Source: Branchiibius cervicis
GTDB lineage: Bacteria > Actinomycetota > Actinomycetes > Actinomycetales > Dermatophilaceae
Reading direction: 5' to 3'
Length of the DNA: 64,000 nucleotides
Assembly (NCBI RefSeq): GCF_042661605.1
Contig: NZ_JBHSWJ010000002.1
Location: 2,108,001-2,172,000 of the forward strand
Shown: positions 1-9,371 of the stretch, piece after piece
Numbering within the stretch: position 1 is the stretch's first letter
Layout: each line of letters begins with the position of its first letter
The notes under the pieces: model-generated
Told to the model about the DNA's origin: nothing
Seen by the model: only the letters and a program-made list of their open reading frames with translations
Database searches by the model: none
Position numbers and translations under genes: made by a program

Positions 1-1
1 A

Positions 2-1021
2 ACCGTCCGGGCCGCGCACCACCTCATCGCTACCGGCTCCACGCCCTGGGCGCCGCCGGTCCCCGGCCTGCAGGAGGCCGGTTATCTGACCTCGACGACC
101 GCGATGGAGCTGGACCACGTCCCGGAGTCGCTGCTGGTCATCGGCGGCGGCTACGTCGCCATGGAGCAGGCCCAGCTCTTCTCCCGCCTCGGTGCCCAGG
201 TCACCATGCTCGTCCGCTCACGGCTGGCCTCCCACGAGGAACCCGAGGCCGCCACCGCCCTGGAAGAAATCCTCGCCGACGAAGGCATCGAGATCATCCG
301 CGGCGCGGTGCCCACCGCGGTGCGCCGCGACCCGGCCACCGGCGAGGTCACGGTCACCGCCACCACCGCCGACGGCTCACACGAGCTCCGCGCGGCCGAG
401 CTCCTCGTTGCCACCGGCCGCCGCCCGGTCACCGGCACGCTCGGCCTCGACACCATCGGCGTGCGCGCCGGCAAGCGCGGCGAGGTCATCATCGACAGCC
501 ACCTGCGCACCACGAACCCGCGGATCTGGGCCGCGGGTGACGTCACCGCCCACCCGCAGTTCGTGTACGTCGCCGCGGCCCACGGCGCCCTGGTCGCCGA
601 CAACGCCCTCACCGGAGCCGGCCGGGAGGTCGACTACCGCCACCTGCCCCGGGTCGTGTTCACCAGCCCCGCCCTGGCCTCCGTCGGAATGACCGACCAG
701 CAGGCCCGCACTGCCGGGATCCGCTGCGACAGCCGCGTCCTGCCCCTGGCGCACGTCCCGCGCGCCATCGTCAACCGTGACACCCGCGGGCTCATCAAGA
801 TCGTCACCGACGCCGACACCGGCCGCATCATCGGCATCACCGCCCTCGCCCAGGACGCCGGTGACCTCGCCGCCGCCGGCGTCTACATCCTCGAGGCCGG
901 CATGACCACCGACCAGGTCGCCAACCTCTGGAGCCCCTACCTGACCATGGCCGAAGGCCTCAAACTCACCGCCCAAACCTTCACCACCGACATCACCAAA
1001 CTCTCCTGCTGCGCAGCATGA
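2..1021 (+). CDS. merA: Mercuric(II) reductase, C-terminal part (5' end outside window)
   Basis: MerA reduces Hg(II) to volatile Hg(0) with NADPH and FAD in the cytoplasm. The frame is open from base 2, so the FAD-binding N-terminus and the redox-active CxxxxC motif are off the window. Visible are the ATGSTPW turn, the NAD-binding motif GGGYVAMEQAQLFSRLG, the second FAD motif (IWAAGDV), the dimerisation domain and the terminal vicinal cysteines (LSCCAA) that bind Hg(II) and separate MerA from dihydrolipoamide dehydrogenase. An internal ATG at 104 is not the start. Confidence 0.93.
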   Translation, partial: TVRAAHHLIATGSTPWAPPVPGLQEAGYLTSTTAMELDHVPESLLVIGGGYVAMEQAQLFSRLGAQVTMLVRSRLASHEEPEAATALEEILADEGIEIIRGAVPTAVRRDPATGEVTVTATTADGSHELRAAELLVATGRRPVTGTLGLDTIGVRAGKRGEVIIDSHLRTTNPRIWAAGDVTAHPQFVYVAAAHGALVADNALTGAGREVDYRHLPRVVFTSPALASVGMTDQQARTAGIRCDSRVLPLAHVPRAIVNRDTRGLIKIVTDADTGRIIGITALAQDAGDLAAAGVYILEAGMTTDQVANLWSPYLTMAEGLKLTAQTFTTDITKLSCCAA

Positions 1022-1087
1022 ACCCGCACAGGGATCCCTATACCGGAGCGTCGAGCCTGGCGACCTCTCTCGTTCGCTTTGGCTCCG

Positions 1088-1684
1088 TCAGAGACCGAAC
1101 GCTCCTCCGCTGACGAGGATGACGATGCCGAGGCCGATCAGGACGATGGGGAACAGGATGTGTTCCCAGCGCTCGAGGACTTCAGCGATCGGCGGCCGGG
1201 TGGCAACGAACTTGGCGACTACGACCAGGACCGCGACGAGCGCGAGGAAGACGAGGCAGTAGGCGACCACTGCGATGGGTTCCACGCTGAGGAAGACGGG
1301 GACATAGACGCCGATGTTGTCTCCGCCGTTGGCGAAGGTGACTCCTGCGACGGTCCACGCGCTGACCTTCGTGCCCGTGACCTTGGCGTCATCGTCGTCA
1401 TCGTCTCCGCGCCAGGCTTGCCATGCAGCCCAGAGACCGAGGGCCAGGGGGATGAGCCCGAAGTACGGGATAGCTGCTGAGGGCAGGAATGCTCCGGCTC
1501 CGATAGTCACCAGCACAGCGGCACCGAGGATGCAGGCGAACCCCACGTACTGGCCGACCAAGATGCGGGTGGTCGTCCCGCGTTGGCCCGCGCCGCGGGC
1601 GAAGAACAAGGAGAGCACGATGATGTCGTCGATGTTGGTCGCGATGAACAGGCCGATTGCCTGCAGGACCGCAGCCAGGATCAC
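1088..1684 (-). CDS. cadD: CadD-like cadmium resistance transporter
   Basis: Membrane protein of 198 residues, the usual size for the CadD/LysE-like exporters that confer cadmium tolerance. About five to six hydrophobic segments are visible. The first carries ATNIDDIIVLSLFFA and the second half carries the related FANGGDNIGVYVPVF; this duplicated N-x-D-(D/N) motif is a family hallmark. An acidic loop of six aspartates lies between the halves. The GTG start at 1684 overlaps the stop of the upstream ArsR gene (GTGA), so the two are translationally coupled and probably regulated by that repressor. Confidence 0.85.
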   Translation of the reverse strand: MILAAVLQAIGLFIATNIDDIIVLSLFFARGAGQRGTTTRILVGQYVGFACILGAAVLVTIGAGAFLPSAAIPYFGLIPLALGLWAAWQAWRGDDDDDDAKVTGTKVSAWTVAGVTFANGGDNIGVYVPVFLSVEPIAVVAYCLVFLALVAVLVVVAKFVATRPPIAEVLERWEHILFPIVLIGLGIVILVSGGAFGL

Positions 1685-2040
1685 GCGCCCGCCTCTGCTG
1701 CGTCGCATCCGTGCACCGAGCAGGCAGGATCGATGCACGGGGCGTTCTCGTCAACCGCGAGGGTGACGTCAACCAGGGCGGTCAGCGCCTGCGTCAGGTG
1801 GGGATCGGCGATCTCGTAGCGCGTCTTGCGGCCCTCGGGTTCGGCAGCAACGATGCCGCAGTCGCGCAGGCACGCCAGATGATTGGACACGTTGGAGCGT
1901 GTGAGGTCCAGATCGCGGGCCAGCTCTGCCGGGTAGGCCGGCCGGTCGAGCAGCGTCAGGATGATCCGGGACCTGGTCGGGTCGGCCAGCGCGCGGCCCA
2001 ACCGGTTCATCACGTCCAGGCGAGAAGCAATGGTCAGCAT
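1681..2040 (-). CDS. cmtR: CmtR-type ArsR-family metal-sensing repressor
   Basis: A winged-helix repressor of 119 residues. The region LGRALADPTRSRIILTLL followed by LTRSNVSNHLACLRDCGIV closely matches mycobacterial CmtR, which senses Cd(II)/Pb(II). The two cysteines in HLACLRDCG and the C-terminal PCIDPAC match the CmtR ligand pattern. The gene leads the cadD transcript. Metal binding would release it from the promoter upstream of 2040, and the roughly 250 bases to the next gene (2041-2295) probably hold that promoter. Assignment rests on sequence pattern; the sensed metal is inferred. Confidence 0.85.
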   Translation of the reverse strand: MLTIASRLDVMNRLGRALADPTRSRIILTLLDRPAYPAELARDLDLTRSNVSNHLACLRDCGIVAAEPEGRKTRYEIADPHLTQALTALVDVTLAVDENAPCIDPACSVHGCDAAEAGA

Positions 2041-2295
2041 GCGCTGAACTATACAGCGAGGACTGAAGTGGTTTTACGCAGCCCGGAGTCGCTAAGCGTG
2101 CGAACGAGGCTGTGTCAGTTGGGGATCGACCCACGGGACGATTCGCCCGATCATCAGGGAACTCACGAAGCGGCGACAGAACCCCGCCACATAACGGCCA
2201 AGGCCACATATTCGGGACGTGCACGGCTGTACATCAACCCGTATGTTGTGGGCCGCCCGTCGCGACATCGCCGCCGTGATCGGCTGCTGAGGCCG

Positions 2296-2610
2296 TCACC
2301 CGGCCGCTCGCTGGAGCGCTTGTATCAAGTTCCGGAGTTCGGGTACACCACGCAGCCCGACCGCGGTCGGGTAGAGCCGACAGGCCAGAGCGGGCGCTGC
2401 TCCTTGGACGGCGAAGGGGTCGGCACCGTTGATGAGGATTGTCGGGGACCCGGTGAATCCCCGTTGCCGGGCTTGCTCATCGCTGACGATGATGGAGCGA
2501 CGTACTCGCGCGTCTGTCCCGCACTGGCTCACGGCAGCCGTGGTCAGTCGCACCGCGGCTGCCTCGCTGGCGCAGTCCGGGACGACGAGCAGCTCGACGT
2601 CGATCGTCAT
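2296..2610 (-). CDS. Thioredoxin-fold 'DF family (seleno)protein'-like small protein of mer loci
   Basis: A 104-residue protein beginning MTIDVELLVVPDC, with GFTGSPTILINGADPF in the middle and ACRLY near the end. This matches, from memory, the small thioredoxin-fold proteins near actinobacterial mer genes that are often annotated as DF-family or alkylmercury-lyase-like. The N-terminal pair reads PDCAS, so there is one cysteine where relatives may have a Cys/Sec pair. The ATG at 2610 is chosen because GGAGGTG lies just upstream; it overlaps the stop of the copper ATPase, so it is co-translated with it. Role unproven; Hg or Cu handling is inferred. Confidence 0.6.
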   Translation of the reverse strand: MTIDVELLVVPDCASEAAAVRLTTAAVSQCGTDARVRRSIIVSDEQARQRGFTGSPTILINGADPFAVQGAAPALACRLYPTAVGLRGVPELRNLIQALQRAAG

Positions 2611-4979
2611 CACCCACCTCCGATGGTTTGAGCGCGCAGTCGTAGGGCGTTGGCAATGACGCTGACGCTGGAGAGGGCCATGGCGGCGGCGGCGATGATT
2701 GGGGAGAGTAGGAGTCCGAAGACGGGGTAGAGGACGCCGGCGGCGATGGGAATGCCAAGGGCGTTGTAGATGAAGGCGAAGAACAGGTTCTGCCGGATGT
2801 TGGCCATGGTCTTCTCGGAGAGAAGCCGGGCGCGCACGATCCCGGTGAGGTCGCCCTTGAGGAGGGTGATGCCGGCGCTTTCCATGGCGACGTCGGTCCC
2901 TGATCCCATGGCGATGCCGACGTCGGCGGAGGCCAGGGCTGGCGCGTCGTTCACGCCGTCGCCGGCCATCGCGACGACATGACCTTCGCCTCGAAGCTTG
3001 GTGACGATGTCACTCTTGTGGTCGGGCAGCACTTCGGCCTCGACGTGGTCGATGCCGAGCGTCTTGGCGACTGCCTGGGCGGTGACCCGGTTGTCGCCGG
3101 TGAGCATGACGACGTCGATGCCGTCCGCGCGTAGAGCCTTCAGGGCGGCCGGGGTGGTTGCCTTGATGGGGTCGGCGATCGCGAACATCCCGGCGGAGTG
3201 GTTGTCGATTCCGATGTGGATGACGGTCGCACCGTCGCCGCGGAGCTCGTCCGCGCGGCCGGCAAGGGTGCTGGTGTCGATGCCCTCGGAGTCGAGGAAC
3301 GTCGCGCTTCCGATCGTCACCCGGTGGCCGTCGACGGTCCCCAGGACGCCGCGCCCGACAGGCGAGTCGAAGTCGGTCACGTCCGGGATGGGCAGGCCTC
3401 GGTGGGTGGTGGCTTCGACGATGGCCATGGCGAGGGGGTGCTCGGAGGCGCGTTCGACGCCGGCGGCGATGCGCAGCAGTTCGTTGTCATCGCGGTCGCT
3501 GCCGGTGGTGACAATGCCGGTGACGGTGGGTCGGCCTTCGGTGAGTGTGCCGGTCTTGTCGACGACGAGGGTGTCCACCTTCTCCATGCGTTCGAGGGCT
3601 TCGGCGTTCTTGATCAGGACGCCCAGGCCGGCGCCGCGACCGACACCGACCATGATCGACATGGGGGTGGCCAGCCCGAGCGCGCAGGGGCAGGCGATGA
3701 TCAGGACCGCCACGGCGACGATGAGGGCGTGGGCGAGCTTCGGGTCCGGCCCGACCAGGGCCCAAACGATGAACGCGACCACGGCGATGCCGATGACGGC
3801 AGGCACGAAGATGCCGGCCACCTTGTCGGCCATCCGCTGGATCGGGGCGCGGGAGCGTTGGGCATCGGCGACCATGGCAACGATGCGGGCGAGCATAGTG
3901 TCGCGTCCGACCTTGTCGGCGCGCATGACCAGGGCGCCGCTGCCGTTGATCGTGCCGCCGATGACGGTGTCGCCGCCGGTCTTGGTGACCGGCATCGACT
4001 CACCAGTCACGAGGGACTCATCGACGGCGGAGCGGCCATCCTCCACGGTTCCGTCGACCGGTACCGCCTCTCCGGGGCGGACCCGGAGGCGGTCACCGAG
4101 CTGGACGGTGTCGAGGGAGATCTCTTCGTCGTCACCGTCTGCGGTGATGCGGCGGGCGGTCTTGGGGCTGAGATCGAGCAGGGCTTTGATGGCGCCGGAG
4201 GTCTGCTCGCGGGCACGCAGCTCCAGGACCTGCCCCAGCAGGACCAAGGTGGTGATGACGGCGGCGGCTTCAAAGTAGACGTCGACGGTTCCCGCGTCGC
4301 CGCGGAAGGCGTCGGGGAAGATGCCGGGCGCCAGGGTTGCGATCACGCTGAACAGCCAGGCGATTCCGGTGCCCATCGCGATCAGGGTGAACATGTTGAG
4401 GTTGCGGGTGCGGGCCGAGGCCCAGCCGCGGACGAAGAACGGCCACCCGGCCCAGACCACGACGGGCGTGCCGAGCACCAGCTGCAGCCATACCGAGGCG
4501 CGGGCCGGGATGAGGTTGTGCAGCCATGGGATGAAGTGGCGGCCCATCTCGAGGATGACGATCGGGATCGTCAGCGCGGTGGCGATCCAGAACCGGCGGG
4601 TCATGTCGGCCAGCTCGGGGCTGGGTCCGGTGTCGGCGGTGACGGTCACCGGTTCCAGGGCCATCCCGCAGATGGGGCACGACCCGGGACCGGGGCGGCG
4701 GATCTCCGGATGCATGGGGCAGGTCCACTCGCTGGCTTGAGCACCACCGTCGCCGTCGGGTGACGTCGTGGCGGGCTCGGCCTGCCTGGAGGTGGACCTG
4801 GTGTAGGCGGCGGGATCGGCCTGGAACCGGTCGCGGCAATGTGTGGAGCAGAAGTGATACTGCACGCCCTCGTGCTCGAATGTCAACGCGGTCGCGGGGT
4901 CGACCTGCATACCGCACACGGGATCCGTGACGACCTGTCCGGTCGCGGCTGGATGGTGGTGATGGCGGTGGTCCGTCAC
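2610..4979 (-). CDS. Copper-translocating P1B-type ATPase with N-terminal YHS and heavy-metal-binding domains
   Basis: A 789-residue metal exporter. The order is a His-rich start (HRHHHH), a YHS domain (residues about 15-60, VCGMQVDP, CSTHC), a heavy-metal-binding domain (about 85-112, WTCPMHPEI and SCPICGMAL), then the membrane core. Catalytic marks are TGES (actuator), CPC in ACPCALGLATP, DKTGTLT (phosphorylated Asp), SEHPLA and the MLTGDN and GDGVND motifs. CPC with these N-terminal domains indicates Cu(I)/Cu(II) export. The GTG start at 4979 follows GGAGGAGG. The gene lies downstream of a CsoR-like operator at 5281-5297. Confidence 0.92.
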   Translation of the reverse strand: MTDHRHHHHPAATGQVVTDPVCGMQVDPATALTFEHEGVQYHFCSTHCRDRFQADPAAYTRSTSRQAEPATTSPDGDGGAQASEWTCPMHPEIRRPGPGSCPICGMALEPVTVTADTGPSPELADMTRRFWIATALTIPIVILEMGRHFIPWLHNLIPARASVWLQLVLGTPVVVWAGWPFFVRGWASARTRNLNMFTLIAMGTGIAWLFSVIATLAPGIFPDAFRGDAGTVDVYFEAAAVITTLVLLGQVLELRAREQTSGAIKALLDLSPKTARRITADGDDEEISLDTVQLGDRLRVRPGEAVPVDGTVEDGRSAVDESLVTGESMPVTKTGGDTVIGGTINGSGALVMRADKVGRDTMLARIVAMVADAQRSRAPIQRMADKVAGIFVPAVIGIAVVAFIVWALVGPDPKLAHALIVAVAVLIIACPCALGLATPMSIMVGVGRGAGLGVLIKNAEALERMEKVDTLVVDKTGTLTEGRPTVTGIVTTGSDRDDNELLRIAAGVERASEHPLAMAIVEATTHRGLPIPDVTDFDSPVGRGVLGTVDGHRVTIGSATFLDSEGIDTSTLAGRADELRGDGATVIHIGIDNHSAGMFAIADPIKATTPAALKALRADGIDVVMLTGDNRVTAQAVAKTLGIDHVEAEVLPDHKSDIVTKLRGEGHVVAMAGDGVNDAPALASADVGIAMGSGTDVAMESAGITLLKGDLTGIVRARLLSEKTMANIRQNLFFAFIYNALGIPIAAGVLYPVFGLLLSPIIAAAAMALSSVSVIANALRLRAQTIGGG

Positions 4980-5248
4980 GGCTGATCCTCCTCCGAGAGA
5001 GGGTGTGCCGGTGCCCGTGCCGACAAGGGGTGGGTGAGGGCGGCTGACCCTCCGGGGATAAAGACCGCTGAGGCTGTCAAGGCGTTGGTGTCTCGAGGGA
5101 AACCCTTAGCTTCGAGCCTGTTTGGGGATCGCATGATCAGGTGCGCGTCGGGCATCCACCGCAAGATGCTGGGCGACTTGTTGGCGGCTGGCTCGTTCGC
5201 GGTGCCGCAAAACGTCCCGGTAAGCGCGAACGTCCGCGTGCTGCTCAT
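4976..5248 (-). CDS. Small unknown ORF coupled to the copper ATPase
   Basis: A 90-codon frame starting MSSTRTFALTGTF, with GAAGGA upstream of the ATG, located directly downstream of the CsoR-like operator and ending in a GTGA overlap with the ATPase start. Context suggests a leader or coupling gene, but the protein resembles nothing I recognise and has no clear domain. It may be only a translated leader. Confidence 0.35.
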   Translation of the reverse strand: MSSTRTFALTGTFCGTANEPAANKSPSILRWMPDAHLIMRSPNRLEAKGFPRDTNALTASAVFIPGGSAALTHPLSARAPAHPLSEEDQP

Positions 5249-5280
5249 TGTGATCCTTCTCGGTTGACGATCCATCAAGC

Positions 5281-5297
5281 ATACCCCAGGAGGGTAT
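5281..5297. promoter_or_regulatory. CsoR-like copper operator
   Basis: ATACCC and GGGTAT form a perfect 6-bp inverted repeat around a 5-bp centre, resembling the pseudopalindromes bound by the copper repressor CsoR. It lies upstream of the minus-strand ORF and copper ATPase. No csoR gene is visible in the window. Confidence 0.5.
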
Positions 5298-5410
5298 CTG
5301 AGGTTTCCCGGTCGCGGGTGCTGGGACGTGGTGGATGCTCAACGATCTGCCGCGTCGAGGCAGGCGTGGGAGAAATTCGCTAGCTAGGCCATTGACCGTG
5401 GGACTGCTCG

Positions 5411-5689
5411 TCAGGAAGGGGTTCCGTTGGTGTTGCCGTGGTTCATCCACAGGATCATGGCGCCCATCATGGCTAGGCAGCCCAGGGCGTAGAGCAGGCC
5501 GCCGGCGCCGAGGGCGCCGGTGGCGATGAGCACGCCGACGACCACGAGCATGGGCAGGCACATGAGCCACATCATCCAGCCATGGCCGTGGCCGTGACCG
5601 TGACCAGGGGTCGGTGCCTCGGGTGTGGGTGCCTGGGTGGGGTGCGTGAACGGTGCGTAGTCGCTGGAGGGTGAGTGCTGGTTGTCCAT
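5411..5689 (-). CDS. His-rich small membrane protein of a copper cluster
   Basis: A 92-residue protein with a soluble N-terminus rich in Pro, Thr and Ser, an HGHGHGHG metal-binding tract, then two hydrophobic segments (WMMWLMCLPMLVVVGVLIA and LLYALGCLAMMGAMILWM). It resembles short DUF2933-like membrane proteins found beside copper ATPases and multicopper oxidases. AAGGAGA precedes the ATG. Copper binding is inferred from the His tract and neighbours. The gap 5298-5410 probably holds a promoter. Confidence 0.6.
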   Translation of the reverse strand: MDNQHSPSSDYAPFTHPTQAPTPEAPTPGHGHGHGHGWMMWLMCLPMLVVVGVLIATGALGAGGLLYALGCLAMMGAMILWMNHGNTNGTPS

Positions 5690-5807
5690 CGTCGGTCTCC
5701 TTGAGGGGGTGGTCCCGGGGGCGGCTTGCCCTGCTGACTCCAGGCTCGTCGAGCGTTGTGCCGGTGGGGCTGCGGCTGGATGAAGGGTGGGTCAAGATCC
5801 CGCCGCC

Positions 5808-6719
5808 TCAGGAGACGAGGGTTTCGGCGGTTTCGCCCGCCTCGGTGATGCGCAGGACCTTTCCATCGACCACGACGATGATCTCGAGCTGGCCGTCGGT
5901 GCCGTGCTGGGCGAACAGCGCCTCGGCAGCGCCGATGCTCTTGGGATGAAGGGTCCACGTGGCACCGGCGTCGTTGCTGGTCGCCAAGTGCCCACCAGTG
6001 GTGGCGGTGACGATGGTCCGTTCGTCGGCCCATGCGACCAAGAGTGCGGCCTCCGGCGAGGCGAGCTTTCGCCAGGAACCGCCGTCATCACCGCTGATGA
6101 GCAGGCCGGCACTCGTCGTCGCCAGGAGCGTCCCGGAGGTGGGGGCGGCAGCCAGCGCCCGGGGCGGGGCAGCGATGGAGTGGGTCGTCCAGGTTCGCCG
6201 ATCGGTCGAGGTGCGCAAGGCGCCGTCGAATCCGGTCACGCTCTTGGGCCCGACGGCGAGGGCGTGGAAGTCCGACTCTCCGCCTCGGGAGGCGACCTGC
6301 CAGGTGCGGCCGGCGTCGGTTGAGGTGAGGAGGCCAACCGGCTGGGGCAGGTCGACGCCGACCCCAGGGTGTCCGGAGGCGTAGTAGGTGCCGTCGGGGC
6401 CGACGGCGAAGCTCATCAGGTCGATGATCGGCCCGTTTTGGCGCAGCTCACCGTCGACCTGACGGAAGAGCCCCTCGTGGGTGGCCAGTAACAGCTCGTC
6501 CGTTTTGGGGTCACGGGCGACGGCATGGATGTGGGTGATCGCCACCGGCTGCTGCACCTCGGCAGGTGTCGCGAAGGTTGTCGGCGACGTGGTGGAGGGC
6601 GTGGTCGTCGTGGCGGTGAGCTTTGGAGCCGTGGTGGGGGTCGAGGTGCACGCAGCGAGAACGGCGAGGCCAAGGATGGCGGTGGCAGCAGCCGTGGTCC
6701 GCCGGAGTGGGATCGTCAC
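5808..6719 (-). CDS. F510_1955-like beta-propeller lipoprotein
   Basis: A 303-residue exported protein. A signal peptide ends in the lipobox LAVLAAC, followed by a Thr/Ser/Pro-rich linker (about 25-55) and a repeat domain with Asp-box-like units (STDAGRTWQV, SGDDGGSWRKL, SNDAGATWTL). These sialidase-type Asp boxes and the HIHAVARDP start match proteins annotated as F510_1955-family glycosylhydrolases, common next to multicopper oxidases. Enzyme activity is doubtful; a surface metal-related role is plausible. The ATG overlaps the stop of the multicopper oxidase frame (ATGA), so they form one operon. Confidence 0.7.
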   Translation of the reverse strand: MTIPLRRTTAAATAILGLAVLAACTSTPTTAPKLTATTTTPSTTSPTTFATPAEVQQPVAITHIHAVARDPKTDELLLATHEGLFRQVDGELRQNGPIIDLMSFAVGPDGTYYASGHPGVGVDLPQPVGLLTSTDAGRTWQVASRGGESDFHALAVGPKSVTGFDGALRTSTDRRTWTTHSIAAPPRALAAAPTSGTLLATTSAGLLISGDDGGSWRKLASPEAALLVAWADERTIVTATTGGHLATSNDAGATWTLHPKSIGAAEALFAQHGTDGQLEIIVVVDGKVLRITEAGETAETLVS

Positions 6720-8207
6720 TTGGTGTACTCCAGGGCGATCATCATGCCGGCCTCGGCGTGGTAGATGTTGTGGCAGTGGATCATCCAGTCGCCGGCGTTG
6801 TCGGCGTCGAGGTCGATCGCGAAGGACTGCATCGGTGCCATCAGGACGGTGTCCTTGCGTAGACCCGACGGCAGCGCGAACGTGTGGCCGTGCAGGTGCA
6901 GCGGGTGGGTCATCATCGTCATGTTGACGGCGTTGATCCGCAGCCGTTGCCCGGCCGTGACGGTGAGGGCTCGTTCTTGCCGAACGGGGCCCCGTTGATG
7001 CCCCACCGGTAGGGCTTCATCGAGCCCTGGAGATTCAGGTCGACGGTCGCATCCGGTGCCTTGGTGGGCAGCTTCGCGGATTCGGCCGGCTGCAGTTGGG
7101 AACCGATCAGCACCTGCCCGGCGAACTCGGGTGGGGTGACATCCGCACCGGGTGCGCCGCCGCCCCCGGTGCGGACCAGGGCCATGGCCTGGCCGCCGCT
7201 GGCCTTGCCGAACGGCCTGGCCACCAGCGGGAACGCCCCGTCTTTGAGGGTGACGACCGCGTCGTAGCGTTCGCCCATCCCGATGTAGAAGGCGTCGACC
7301 TCGCTCGGCTGGACCGCATGCCCGTCGGTGTGCGTGATGGTCATCCGGTGCCCGCCCAACGCGACGGTGAAGATCGTGTCGGAGGCCGCGTTGATGATCC
7401 GCAGGCGGACCTTCTGGCTAGGTTTGGCGGTCAGGACCTCGGGATCGGTCGGCGGTCTGCCGTTGATCAGGAAGAACGGGTAGGTGACATCGCCGGCGTC
7501 GCCCCACGGCCCGGAGCCCATCGACATCCCACCCATCGACCCATGGTCCATCCCGCCCATGCCGCCCGAGGATGCGGTGCCGCCGTCGGCGATGAGCTTC
7601 TTGAGCACGGCGTCGGGGGTGGTGCCGGTGCCGTCGATCCAGTCGTCGAGGACGACGATCCACTCGGCGTCGTATCCGCCGGGCTCGTTCGGGTCGTCGA
7701 CCACCATCGGTGCGTACAGGCCCCGGTCGAGCTGGACGCCGACATGCGGGTGGAAGAAGTAGGTGCCGGGGTCGGGGACCGTGAACTCGTACACGTACTT
7801 GGCGCCCGGCTTGACCGGGTCCTGGGTGAGACCGGGGACCCCGTCGGCGGCGTTGCGCAGTCGGATGCCGTGCCAGTGGATGGTGGTGTCCGCAGGCAGC
7901 TGGTTGTCCAGCGTGATCCGCAGGAAGTCGCCCGCTGTAGCGCGCACGAGGGTCCGGGTGCGGCGTCTCCGTACGCCCAGGTCGACACCTGCCGTCCGCC
8001 CAGGTCAAGGGTCACCGGTTTGGCTGTGAGGGTCTTCTCAACCAGTTTCTGACCCGGGGTGGCAGAGACCGGGGCCGGGGCGCCGAACGCTCGGGACGGC
8101 ATACCGGTCGAGCCGCCGGAAGACGTGCAGGCGGCCAGCGTCGCGGTCGTCGCGACCCCGAGAGTGCCGAGCAGCACGTTACGGCGGGAGAGCAGGGGCG
8201 AGGACAT
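6716..8207 (-). pseudogene. Multicopper oxidase, split by two single-base frameshifts
   Basis: Exported copper oxidase of CueO/CopA type in three frames: residues from 8207 to about 7950, then to about 6970, then to 6716. The N-terminus has a twin-arginine signal (SRRNVLLG) and lipobox-like LAAC. Copper ligands are visible: HWHG, HPH, HPLHLHGH and the terminal HCHNIYH. A Met/Gly/His-rich loop (GGMGGMDHGSMGGMSM) lies in the middle. Both breaks fit loss of one C from a CCCC run before TC (near 7950 and 6970); restoring it rejoins conserved sequence. This could be sequencing error or real inactivation. Confidence 0.85.
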
Positions 8208-8241
8208 TGATGCCTTTCCGGGTCGGGTCGAGCAGACAGAG

Positions 8242-8483
8242 TCAGTGGCCGTCGACGATCAGACGGCGCCGCTGCTCGTACTCCTCCGGGGTGACCTCAC
8301 CGCGGGCCAAGCCCTCCTTGAGCAAGGTCAACGGGTCCGGACGGTCACCGGCAGGGTTCGTCCGGTCACGTCCGGGAAGCAGCGCCCGGATGGCCAGGAC
8401 GACGACGAGCCAGAACGCGAGCGTGCCACCCCCATGACCAGCCACATCCCCCACCCCATGCCGAAGCCGTTGCCCCACATCAT
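8242..8483 (-). pseudogene. SHOCT-domain small membrane protein with one-base frameshift
   Basis: The ATG at 8483, after AAGGAG, opens MMWGNGFGMGWGMWLVMG; the frame then has to shift to GGTLAFWLVVVLAIRALLPG to continue. The C-terminus (DPLTLLKEGLARGEVTPEEY and following residues) is a typical SHOCT oligomerisation motif. Adding one G to the GGGGG run near 8430 restores a single protein of about 80 residues with one membrane helix. Neighbouring genes suggest a metal-stress role, which is not proven. Confidence 0.7.
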
Positions 8484-8654
8484 GAGTCGACTCCTTCCGT
8501 TGACTCCGGTCGTGCCCAAGAATGCCAACACGATCAAGCCTCGGCCCCGGACGTCATGACCGGGTCGTGGCTGGGTTGAGGTTTGACGAAGATCGCGAGC
8601 AGGCGCCCCGTGGTGCCGTCTCGCGTGAGCGTCGGCTGAGGGAAACTGTCGGGC

Positions 8655-9371
8655 GTGAGCACCCCAACTCCGGCCCCGGTCGCGAAGGTCCTCGTCATCG
8701 AGGACGAGAAAACTCTCGCGGGGATAATTGCCGCCTACCTGTCCCGCGCCGGATACCAGGCGAGGGTCGTGCACACCGGACCCGAGGGTGTCGAGGCCGT
8801 CCGTGCCGAGGGGCCCGACGTGGTGATACTCGACCTCGGGCTGCCCGGACTCGACGGCATCGAGGTGTGTCGCCAGATCCGCACCTTCACCGACTGCTAC
8901 GTCATCGTCGTCACCGCCCGCAAGGACGAGGTCGACACCCTCATCGGCCTGTCCGTCGGCGCCGACGACTACCTCACCAAACCCTTCAGCGTCCGCGAGC
9001 TCGTCGCGCGAGTCCAGACCGTCCTGCGCCGACCCCGCACCGGCACCCCGCGTCTTCATCGTCAGGAGCCAGTGTGGGTGTTCGGGGCTCTCCACGTGGA
9101 CTCGGCCGGCCAACAGGTCCACCTCGCCGGTGACCCGGTGGCGCTGACACCCACGGAAAGAGACCTGCTGATGACCCTGGCGCAGCGGCCCACGATGGCC
9201 TTCTCCCGCCGCCAGCTGATCGACGCGATCTGGGGTGACGACTGGGTCGGCGACGAACACCTGGTCGACGTCCACATCGCTCACCTCCGACGAAAGCTCG
9301 GCGACGACCCAGACACGGCCCGCTACATCAGCACCGTGCGCGGCATCGGCTATCGGATGGGCAAAGGATGA
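8655..9371 (+). CDS. OmpR/PhoB-family response regulator
   Basis: A 238-residue regulator. The receiver domain (about 10-120) has the acidic pair EDE, the phosphorylated Asp in VVILDLGLPG, the conserved Thr in VVTA and Lys in LTKPF. The C-terminal winged helix (about 140-238) ends LRRKLGDDP and STVRGIGYRM. The GTG start at 8655 is used, and the stop overlaps the kinase start (ATGA). It is transcribed divergently from the SHOCT and oxidase genes, so the 8484-8654 gap is the likely control region. It probably regulates the copper genes; the signal is inferred. Confidence 0.93.
   Translation: MSTPTPAPVAKVLVIEDEKTLAGIIAAYLSRAGYQARVVHTGPEGVEAVRAEGPDVVILDLGLPGLDGIEVCRQIRTFTDCYVIVVTARKDEVDTLIGLSVGADDYLTKPFSVRELVARVQTVLRRPRTGTPRLHRQEPVWVFGALHVDSAGQQVHLAGDPVALTPTERDLLMTLAQRPTMAFSRRQLIDAIWGDDWVGDEHLVDVHIAHLRRKLGDDPDTARYISTVRGIGYRMGKG

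Noticed and set aside
3198..4763. Long plus-strand ORF opposite the copper ATPase
   Set aside because: It is antisense to a clearly conserved gene and has biased Gly/Asp/Val composition typical of a shadow frame in high-GC DNA.
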